A stretch of 5,019 nt of DNA from Rhodothermales bacterium (GTDB lineage Bacteria; Bacteroidota; Rhodothermia; Rhodothermales; VXPQ01), in the NCBI GenBank assembly GCA_028283985.1, contig JANQSQ010000045.1, positions 1 to 5,019 of the forward strand, written 5' to 3'. Below the pieces are notes generated by a model, which saw nothing but the letters and a program-made list of their open reading frames with translations, made no database searches and was not told where the DNA came from. Each line of letters starts with the position of its first letter. Position 1 is the stretch's first letter. A program made the translations under genes and the position numbers. Shown here one piece after another: positions 1-5,019 of the stretch.

Positions 1-47
1 TTCCTTGCCAGCGCACCCCTCGCAGCCTCTGATCTTTGCGGACTTAA
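1..47. other. non-coding flank downstream of the GH3 gene
   Basis: This short stretch follows the minus-strand stop codon of the GH3 gene. I looked for a hairpin followed by a T-run on the minus strand and found only 3-bp pairings and no T-tract, so no intrinsic terminator is supported. No start codon with a convincing reading frame lies here. It could hold the end of a further gene's regulatory region outside the window, but nothing visible identifies it. Confidence 0.5.
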
Positions 48-1637
48 TCAGAGTATCCTTAGCAAAGCAATCACGGCGTCGGCGATCTCGCGATCCTCGC
101 GCATGCGCGGCACTTTGGTTTGTCCGCTCACCTTCTCCCGCGTTTCCCGGAGCCACGCATGAAATGTCCCGGTAGGCAACGGCACCACGTCAGGCCGCTC
201 GAACGCCTGCGCCTCGCGGCGAATCCGGTAATGCCGGTTGAACTCGTTGAGGTACCCGTCTATTTCCTCCGAAAAACGATCCATGCTGTCCGGCAGTCGC
301 TCGAACTCCACCAGCCACTGATGAGACGGCGGGCGATCCGTTTCGGGGGGATTCGGAGCCACATGGAAATCACGTACGCGCGCGCCCGTACGCGCGCAGG
401 CAACGCGTAACGCATGGCGCGCTTCCTCGCCGAAAACAGCCTCTCCGTACTTGTCTATCATTTCGCTCGTACGCCCCGCCACGAAGATTTTATGCGGAGA
501 GGTATCCGTGAAGCGCACGACATCCCCGACGGGGTAGCTCCAGAGCCCGCTGCATGTGGAAACGAAAAGACCGTACCGTACATCGGTTTCCACCTCGCCG
601 ATCATATATCGACGCGCATTCGGATCGTTGATTTCGTCCATCCGGACAAATTCGAAAAACACCCCGTTGTCGAGGTGCAGGAGCATGGCCGGATCGTTCG
701 CGTCGTCCTGAAAGGAGAAAAATCCTTCCGAGGCGCCATATACCTCCAGAAACCGCAGTTTCGGCGAGGCGATCTTCTCCTGGAGCAATTCCCGGTAGGA
801 ACTCAGCGCCACGCCCCCTGCAATGAATACCTGCAACCGGGGCCATACGTCGGCGACTGTTCTGGCGTTGGAACCGAATCGCTCCCGATGCTGGCGGATG
901 AGTTCGTCGAAAAAAACCACAGACCATGAAGGGACCATGATCAGACACCGCACATCCTTCCCTACCGTCCGCCGGGCGATCTCGCGCAATTTTTCCTCCC
1001 AGTTCGGCAGAAAAGCTACCTCGTTCGGGACAGCCTGAAGAATATGCCGGTACAAAAAAGGCGTATGTTCGGCCTGAAGCCCACTGACTTCCCCGATTTT
1101 CATACCGGGATAGGCCGGGTCTTCTTCAATGCGGCCGGGCAGCACAACGTGCTTGCCCAGCAGATATCCGACATTGCCCGTCCGGGCCAGATATGTGATC
1201 CCGACAGAGAGCGTGAAACGGCGATTCGCAGCAAGCATTTCCGCGCTCACCGGGATAATCTTTCCGGAGGAGGTCGTCCCGCTCGACACCGCGAAGTGCC
1301 GGAACCCGCCGGGCCATATAACATCCCGCGCGCCGCCCCGGATACGGCGTATGTCCTCCTCGAAGTCGCTGTAGGTATGGAGCGGAACGCGGTCCTGATA
1401 GGCTGCAACCACATCCCGGGCGCGGGCTATCTCCCCGAATCCGTACCGGTGGCCCCACTCCGTACCGGCGGCCTGCTGCAAGAGACCTCGCAACAGGGTA
1501 TGCTGCACATGCACCGGGTCCTTTAAAAACCCTTCCACTTTCGCGAGCGTTCGTGAAGGAAGCCAACCCGCCGGTTTTTCAGCGGTATCCGGAGAACGGC
1601 GCGGATCGGCACCGTTTGCGCCGGACAAAGTAAACAT
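48..1637 (-). CDS. GH3-family acyl-acid amido synthetase (adenylating enzyme)
   Basis: A 529-aa cytosolic enzyme of the GH3 branch of the ANL adenylating superfamily. Characterised plant members (JAR1, GH3 auxin conjugases) activate a carboxylic acid with ATP and transfer the acyl group to an amino acid; bacterial substrates are mostly unknown. Visible motifs in order: the ATP-binding loop SSGTTSSGK (118-126); VYGASEGFFS (299-308), matching the A5-type motif; YPVGDVVRF (368-376), the conserved GD segment; and GQTKVPR (505-511), the C-terminal lysine-bearing motif. The length is normal for bacterial homologues and both the large N-terminal and small C-terminal domains are present, so it looks intact. 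The ATG at 1637-1635 is chosen because family similarity begins near residue 25 and the frame upstream only runs antisense through folP. The first ~25 residues look disordered. No clear Shine-Dalgarno is seen. It is divergent from folP, with 33 bases between them. Family assignment is firm; the substrate is not determinable. Confidence 0.92.
   Translation of the reverse strand: MFTLSGANGADPRRSPDTAEKPAGWLPSRTLAKVEGFLKDPVHVQHTLLRGLLQQAAGTEWGHRYGFGEIARARDVVAAYQDRVPLHTYSDFEEDIRRIRGGARDVIWPGGFRHFAVSSGTTSSGKIIPVSAEMLAANRRFTLSVGITYLARTGNVGYLLGKHVVLPGRIEEDPAYPGMKIGEVSGLQAEHTPFLYRHILQAVPNEVAFLPNWEEKLREIARRTVGKDVRCLIMVPSWSVVFFDELIRQHRERFGSNARTVADVWPRLQVFIAGGVALSSYRELLQEKIASPKLRFLEVYGASEGFFSFQDDANDPAMLLHLDNGVFFEFVRMDEINDPNARRYMIGEVETDVRYGLFVSTCSGLWSYPVGDVVRFTDTSPHKIFVAGRTSEMIDKYGEAVFGEEARHALRVACARTGARVRDFHVAPNPPETDRPPSHQWLVEFERLPDSMDRFSEEIDGYLNEFNRHYRIRREAQAFERPDVVPLPTGTFHAWLRETREKVSGQTKVPRMREDREIADAVIALLRIL
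373..400. repeat. 14-base-period tandem near-repeat inside the GH3 gene
   Basis: The 11-mer CGTACGCGCGC occurs at 373-383 and again at 387-397, giving two adjacent 14-base units that differ at their ends. It lies in the C-terminal domain of the GH3 gene and encodes part of CARTGARVR. The period is not a multiple of three, so it is not a repeated peptide. It is most likely a by-product of Arg/Ala/Val codons in GC-rich DNA. Confidence 0.55.
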
Positions 1638-1670
1638 ACTTATACCAGACAACGTCCGAGACAGGTCTTT
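1615..1670 (+). promoter_or_regulatory. putative folP-cdaA-pcm promoter in the divergent gap
   Basis: Only 33 bases (1638-1670) separate the two divergent start codons, so any folP promoter must reach into the GH3 coding start. TTTG at 1615-1618 is followed after 18 bases by TACTTATA (1637-1644). This resembles the Bacteroidota pattern TTTG-N19-21-TAnnTTTG, but with a spacer one base short and only four of six fixed positions matching in the second box. Transcription would then start roughly 15-20 bases before the folP ATG. The same A/T-rich patch read on the minus strand gives TATAAG directly against the GH3 ATG, too close to serve a leadered GH3 transcript. An AGGT five bases before the folP ATG is the only Shine-Dalgarno-like match. 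This is suggestive only. Confidence 0.3.
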
Positions 1671-2603
1671 ATGTTCGAAACACACCCGGCAAAAACGATA
1701 TCCGATCCCGATGCGTTCCTTTTGCGCGTACGCGGGCATACGCTGGATTGTAGACCGGGGATGGCCTCCGGAGCGTATGTCATGGGCATTCTGAACGTAA
1801 CCCCGGATTCGTTTTCGGACGGCGGAGCGTATACTTCCGTGCCGGCGGCTTTGCGCCGCGTCGAGGAAATACTCGACGAAGGCGCTTCGCTCATCGACAT
1901 AGGCGGGGAATCGTCCCGTCCCCGCGGCACTGTGTATGGCAAAGGAGCCTCCGCCGTTCCGGTCCGCGAAGAAATAAATCGGGTGCTTCCGGTCGTGGAA
2001 GCCGCGGTCCATCGCTTTCCCGAAGCTATTCTGTCCATCGATACCTGGAAACCGGAAGTGGCGGAGGCCGCGCTCGCAGCAGGGGCGCACATCATTAACG
2101 ATGTCACCGGACTTCGATACACCGGGGAAACGGCGGCCGTAGCAGCCGGGTACAATGCCCCGCTCGTTCTCATGCACTCGATCGGCAAACCGGGTGCTAT
2201 GCCGGCCCGGCACGAGTATACGGATGTCGTGCGCGAAGTCACGGCTTCGTTGGCCGCCAGCGTGGAACGGGCGGAAGCGGCCGGGGTGCGGGACATTGTG
2301 GTCGATCCCGGTTTCGGTTTCGGAAAACGCCACGAAGAAAACCTGCAACTGCTTGGCGCGCTGGGAGATATATTGGAACTTGGACGCCCGGTCATGATCG
2401 GCGTATCGCGGAAAAGCACCATCGGGGCAATCCTCGGCACACCCGACAACCCTGCCCCGATCGGGAAACGGCTTTTCGGATCCCTGGGCGCCACGGCGAT
2501 CGGGGTCCTGAGGGGCGCCTCTATCGTACGTACCCATGACGTACGCCCCACTGTAGAATTGCTCAGAAGTATGTGCGCGGCCCTGTACGCCGGAATGCGA
2601 TAA
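1671..2603 (+). CDS. folP: dihydropteroate synthase FolP
   Basis: A 310-aa cytosolic TIM-barrel enzyme that condenses 7,8-dihydropterin pyrophosphate with p-aminobenzoate to give dihydropteroate in folate synthesis; it is the sulfonamide target. The family signatures appear in order: NVTPDSFSDGG (42-52, loop 1); DIGGESSRP (76-84, loop 2); SIDT (122-125) and NDVTG (143-147), pterin-pocket strands; DPGFGFGK (212-219); GVSRKS (244-249), whose Lys and Ser contact substrate; and RTHDV (287-291), the anion-binding end. It is slightly longer than the common 260-290 aa, owing to ~30 extra N-terminal residues and a longer loop 2. Loop 2 reads ESSRP rather than the usual ESTRP and carries roughly seven extra residues before the conserved REEINRV segment. 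The ATG at 1671 is the only plausible start; no alternative start codon lies just upstream in frame. It is first in a tight cluster, with cdaA starting 4 bases after its stop. Confidence 0.97.
   Translation: MFETHPAKTISDPDAFLLRVRGHTLDCRPGMASGAYVMGILNVTPDSFSDGGAYTSVPAALRRVEEILDEGASLIDIGGESSRPRGTVYGKGASAVPVREEINRVLPVVEAAVHRFPEAILSIDTWKPEVAEAALAAGAHIINDVTGLRYTGETAAVAAGYNAPLVLMHSIGKPGAMPARHEYTDVVREVTASLAASVERAEAAGVRDIVVDPGFGFGKRHEENLQLLGALGDILELGRPVMIGVSRKSTIGAILGTPDNPAPIGKRLFGSLGATAIGVLRGASIVRTHDVRPTVELLRSMCAALYAGMR
2525..2545 (+). repeat. perfect 7-bp inverted repeat within the folP 3' end
   Basis: CGTACGT (2525-2531) and ACGTACG (2539-2545) are exact reverse complements separated by the 7 bases ACCCATG, so the mRNA could form a 7-bp hairpin with a 7-base loop. 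It overlies the codons for the conserved RTHDV motif and ends 58 bases before the folP stop. There is no T-run after it, so it is not an intrinsic terminator. Protein constraint on the RTHDV codons may explain it by chance; a role in mRNA processing between folP and cdaA is possible but unsupported. Confidence 0.6.
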
Positions 2604-2607
2604 TATC

Positions 2608-3402
2608 GTGCAGATAACCGACTGGATCATACCGCTCCGCATCGTCGATTTCGTTGAAATCGCGGCGGTGTCGTACATCCTGTACAAGCTCTACCGGTTT
2701 ATGCGGGGTACGATCGCCTTGCAGATATTGATCGGGCTCATTGCGCTGTATGTCGTACAGGTGATCGTGACGGCGGTGGACATGACCATGCTTCCGGCCC
2801 TTTTCTCGTCGATTGGCGAGGTGGCCGTGCTGGCGGTCATCATTCTGTTTCAGCCGGAAATCCGGCGTGTACTGCTCTTGCTGGGACGTAATCCGCTGGT
2901 AAGACGCTTCGTCCGCTCGCCCACACGGGAAAAAACGATGCTGGAAGTCATTGCCGCCGTGGAGAAAATGAGCGAGGACCGCGTGGGCGCCTTGATCGCA
3001 TTCGAACGCTCCTCGGGCCTGCAGAACTACACCGAAACGGGCATCGGCATCGAGGGCAATGTCTCCCGCGACTTACTGGTCACCATCTTTCAGGGGCAAA
3101 ATCCTCTGCATGACGGCGCCGTCATCATAAGCGGTCACCGCGTGGAAGCTGCGCGATGCATCCTGCCGGTTTCGAGCAACATAAAACCGGGCGCGCCCAT
3201 GGGGTTGCGCCACCGTGCAGCCATCGGCCTTTCCGAACAGACGGATGCGTTTGTCATCGTCGTTTCCGAGCAAACGGGCGCCATTTCCGTATCGGTGGAC
3301 GGCGAATTACGACAAAACCTGTCCGCCAACGGCCTGCGTACAAGCCTCGCCAAGGCGTTTACCCAGAGCCTCGACCATGAACCAGCCCCTGTCGAGACGT
3401 AA
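2608..3402 (+). CDS. cdaA: diadenylate cyclase CdaA (c-di-AMP synthase)
   Basis: A 264-aa membrane-anchored enzyme that condenses two ATP into cyclic di-AMP, a messenger usually controlling potassium and osmolyte transport and envelope stability. Three hydrophobic segments (about 13-30, 36-56 and 64-81) form the N-terminal membrane domain, ending in the family segment FQPEIRR (81-87). The cytosolic DAC domain follows (about 105-250), with both catalytic signatures: DGA (169-171, in LHDGAVII) and RHR (201-203, in GLRHRAAIGLSEQTDA). Length and domain order match CdaA/DacA rather than DisA or CdaS. The start is GTG, four bases after the folP stop, and gives the usual short N-terminus before the first helix; no good Shine-Dalgarno is visible, so translation may depend on ribosomes finishing folP. 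The pairing with folP is familiar from Bacteroidota. The Firmicutes partners cdaR and glmM are not downstream; pcm is. The enzyme looks intact. Confidence 0.96.
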   Translation: MQITDWIIPLRIVDFVEIAAVSYILYKLYRFMRGTIALQILIGLIALYVVQVIVTAVDMTMLPALFSSIGEVAVLAVIILFQPEIRRVLLLLGRNPLVRRFVRSPTREKTMLEVIAAVEKMSEDRVGALIAFERSSGLQNYTETGIGIEGNVSRDLLVTIFQGQNPLHDGAVIISGHRVEAARCILPVSSNIKPGAPMGLRHRAAIGLSEQTDAFVIVVSEQTGAISVSVDGELRQNLSANGLRTSLAKAFTQSLDHEPAPVET

Positions 3403-3404
3403 TC

Positions 3405-4073
3405 ATGCTACGTGACGGCGTATTCGACCGGCGACGGCAGCGGCTCGTAGACAAGATGCGGGAGAACGGTATTAACGACGAGCGCGTGCTGGCCGCTATC
3501 GGCTCGGTGCATCGGCACCGGTTTGTGGAAGGGGCGTTCAGGCCGCGCGCTTACGAAGACGAAGCGCTGCCGATCGGGATGAAACAAACCATATCGCAGC
3601 CCTTCACGGTGGCGTATCAGACCATGTTGCTGAATCCGCGTCCGGGGGATCGCATTCTCGAAATCGGCACCGGAAGCGGGTATCAGGCGGCCGTACTCTG
3701 TGAAATGGGCGCCCGCGTATTTTCCATCGAGCGCCACAGGCCGCTGCTGGCGCGTACGCGCAGCATTCTTGAATCGCTCGGATACCGGGTCGTGCTCAGA
3801 GCCGGCGACGGTACGCTGGGATGGGCAGCTCAGGCTCCTTTCGATGGGATTGTTGTCACTGCCGGCGCATCGGAAGCGCCGGAAGCGCTCCTCCAACAAC
3901 TTCGCATCGAAGGAGAAGACGACAAGCCGGCCGGCCGGTTGGTAATACCTGTCGGCGACCATCGCGCGCAGACCATGAATCTGTACAGGCGGCTCGGCGA
4001 AGACGATTACGAGCGGACGGCCAGCAGGAATTTCAAGTTCGTCCCGCTGATAGGAAAGCAGGGAGGACTATAA
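3405..4073 (+). CDS. pcm: protein-L-isoaspartate O-methyltransferase Pcm
   Basis: A 222-aa cytosolic class I methyltransferase that uses S-adenosylmethionine to methylate L-isoaspartyl residues in aged proteins, starting their conversion back to aspartate. Visible features: the family-specific substrate segment TISQPFTVAYQTMLL (62-76); SAM-binding motif I ILEIGTGSG (84-92); the acidic strand end SIER (107-110), which should bind the SAM ribose; GDG (134-136); FDGIVVTA (146-153); and the strand GRLVIPVG (177-184). The C-terminus FVPLIGKQGGL resembles the usual FVPLIGxxGW but ends GGL. The 222-aa length is typical of bacterial Pcm. The ATG lies two bases after the cdaA stop, with only a weak GAG upstream, which implies coupling to cdaA translation. 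Pcm is often found with surE or nlpD elsewhere; neither is seen here. The nearest alternative, a generic SAM methyltransferase, is unlikely given the TISQP segment. Confidence 0.95.
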   Translation: MLRDGVFDRRRQRLVDKMRENGINDERVLAAIGSVHRHRFVEGAFRPRAYEDEALPIGMKQTISQPFTVAYQTMLLNPRPGDRILEIGTGSGYQAAVLCEMGARVFSIERHRPLLARTRSILESLGYRVVLRAGDGTLGWAAQAPFDGIVVTAGASEAPEALLQQLRIEGEDDKPAGRLVIPVGDHRAQTMNLYRRLGEDDYERTASRNFKFVPLIGKQGGL

Positions 4074-4091
4074 AAGCGCACCGCTGCGGGG
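4074..4091. other. 18-base convergent gap between pcm and the sensor gene
   Basis: The stop codons of the two convergent genes are separated by only 18 bases. The gap contains CCGCTGCGG (4081-4089), a short palindrome that could form only a 3-bp stem with a 3-base loop and has no T-tract on either strand. I therefore do not call a terminator. The two transcripts may overlap at their 3' ends. Confidence 0.55.
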
Positions 4092-5019
4092 CTACTCGAC
4101 GATAGTGCACATGCCGGTGTCGAAGGCCTGCCGAAGCGCCTCCGTGGCTTCCCTGCGAAGATCTTCCGCACTGGCGTTCCCCTCATGCAGCAAGGCAATG
4201 CCTATACTCACTCCATCTTCCAGCAACCCGGAATAACTGAGCATATCCTGCTGGAACCGGATCGCCCACTGCTCTACGGCTACACCCTCTTCCTTGAAGA
4301 ACACGCCGAACATAAGTTCGCCGAACCGCTCGACGCGAGCGCCCTGGACGGTCTCTCGCAGCCTCTGCACCAACAGGCCCTCGGCTTGCATGACCACCCG
4401 CTTGCCCCCTTCGTCGGCGACCTCCTCGGCGCGATTCAAGTAAACGAGCGCCAGCGCAAGGGGTGTGCCCTCATCACGCGCCTGCCATATCTCTTCGTCG
4501 ATGATTTCACTGCGCGGACGAACGTCTTCTTTCGATTCCTGCAACAGTTCGTCGCATATCCCCATCTCGAGAATGTTACCGAGGAGATGGGCGAAATGCG
4601 TGGACAGTAACTGTTTTTCCTCAGAATCGAGAATGTGCTCGCGCATCGCATCGGCAAGCAGCACGTACCGGGCCAGCGACGAAGGTACCGGAACGGGTAA
4701 AAGAACCACTTCCTTGACCGCAACCTTTTGCCGGTAATACCCGCACACATTCCCTGAAAGCCGGTCTTCGGATGCGCGGAGCACATGCAGCCCCGGTTGC
4801 CGATGCTCCCATGGCAAGAGAGGTGTTTTCGATACGAAAAGACCGTTACCGCGGGCGTTGCCGTTGAGGCTGACGATAGCTTCGATATGGTATTGCGGCG
4901 CTCTTTTCGGCTGCCTCAACAAGCAAACCGTATTGGCCTGGGCAATAGCGCGGTACGCCTGTAAATAGGGAAGGAGTACTTCGCGCAGCGATTTGTGCGC
5001 CGATTCGTTGACGGATATC
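4092..5019 (-). CDS. partial sensor protein: GAF-like domain plus degenerate GGDEF domain
   Basis: The 5' end lies outside the window; 308 C-terminal residues are visible and the frame is open to the edge. A TTG at 4922 could be mistaken for a start, but plausible protein (for example LREVLLPYLQAYRAIAQ) continues upstream of it. Visible residues ~10-155 look like a GAF-type sensory domain: a leading helix, mixed strands, then the long helix EEKQLLSTHFAHLLGNILEM leading into the next domain. Residues ~165-308 follow the GGDEF fold: LALALVYLNRAEEV, then ERFGELMFGVFF where R-[GGDEF]-F is expected, then GVSIGIALL and a closing helix ending DTGMCTIVE. GGDEF is replaced by GELMF (233-237), the first metal-binding Asp appears to be Asn (visible residue 195), and no RxxD inhibitory site is seen. 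It is thus probably not a diguanylate cyclase, and may be a ligand-binding or dimerising module. No EAL domain is present C-terminally. The GAF call is moderate; the degenerate GGDEF call is stronger. Confidence 0.75.
   Translation of the reverse strand, partial: ISVNESAHKSLREVLLPYLQAYRAIAQANTVCLLRQPKRAPQYHIEAIVSLNGNARGNGLFVSKTPLLPWEHRQPGLHVLRASEDRLSGNVCGYYRQKVAVKEVVLLPVPVPSSLARYVLLADAMREHILDSEEKQLLSTHFAHLLGNILEMGICDELLQESKEDVRPRSEIIDEEIWQARDEGTPLALALVYLNRAEEVADEGGKRVVMQAEGLLVQRLRETVQGARVERFGELMFGVFFKEEGVAVEQWAIRFQQDMLSYSGLLEDGVSIGIALLHEGNASAEDLRREATEALRQAFDTGMCTIVE

Noticed and set aside
19..31. 13-base match CTCGCAGCCTCTG shared by 19-31 and 4355-4367
   Set aside because: One copy lies in coding sequence and one in the flank, with no extension; a single 13-base match in a 5 kb window is within chance expectation.
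414..929. 171-codon plus-strand open frame within the GH3 gene, and a similar one at 1044-1526
   Set aside because: Both are antisense to conserved GH3 domain coding sequence and have no recognisable motif.
1640..2551. 303-codon minus-strand open frame antisense to folP
   Set aside because: Its composition is low-complexity Ser/Pro/Arg/Ala, typical of the shadow of a GC-rich gene, with no domain and overlapping a certain gene.
1638..2687. N-terminal extension of the GH3 reading frame through the whole of folP (open for 350 more codons on the minus strand)
   Set aside because: It is exactly antisense to folP, which has every family motif. The extension has no recognisable domain and GH3 similarity starts only after the ATG at 1637.
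4074..4091. Bidirectional terminator at the palindrome CCGCTGCGG
   Set aside because: The stem can be only 3 bp with a 3-base loop, and no T-tract follows on either strand.
4920..4922. TTG as the start codon of the GAF/GGDEF-like gene
   Set aside because: The frame stays open to the window edge and the upstream residues form a plausible amphipathic helix of the same domain, so the gene is truncated by the window rather than starting here.

Overview
This 5.0 kb window is compact bacterial chromosomal DNA, moderately GC-rich by eye, with four complete genes and one partial gene. It holds no RNA gene, mobile element or CRISPR array that I can support. The best lineage guess is Bacteroidota/Rhodothermota (the Rhodothermales or Salinibacter side). 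The grounds are the folP-cdaA gene pair, a GH3-type enzyme, weak or absent Shine-Dalgarno sequences and a promoter-like element closer to the Bacteroidota pattern. This is inference from gene content, not a phylogenetic result.

Layout: bases 1-47 are non-coding DNA downstream of a minus-strand GH3-family adenylating acyl-acid amido synthetase (48-1637, 529 aa). A 33-base divergent gap separates it from a plus-strand cluster: folP (dihydropteroate synthase, 1671-2603), cdaA (membrane diadenylate cyclase, GTG start, 2608-3402) and pcm (protein-L-isoaspartate O-methyltransferase, 3405-4073). The cluster gaps are 4 and 2 bases, so one transcript with coupled translation is likely. After an 18-base convergent gap, a minus-strand gene (4092 to beyond the window end) encodes the C-terminal 308 residues of a probable GAF-type sensor with a degenerate GGDEF domain.

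How the genes work together: FolP makes dihydropteroate for folate synthesis. CdaA makes the second messenger c-di-AMP, usually tied to potassium, osmotic and cell-envelope homeostasis. Pcm repairs isoaspartyl damage in proteins using S-adenosylmethionine. They are probably co-expressed, but no direct biochemical link is visible. The GH3 enzyme probably activates a carboxylic acid and joins it to an amine or amino acid; its substrate cannot be read from sequence. The partial gene looks like a signalling protein whose GGDEF domain has lost its catalytic signature.

The points most worth a second look are the GH3 enzyme in a bacterial housekeeping setting, the GELMF replacement of GGDEF, an enlarged loop 2 in FolP, and a perfect 7-bp inverted repeat near the 3' end of folP. 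I see no clearly new multi-gene system.
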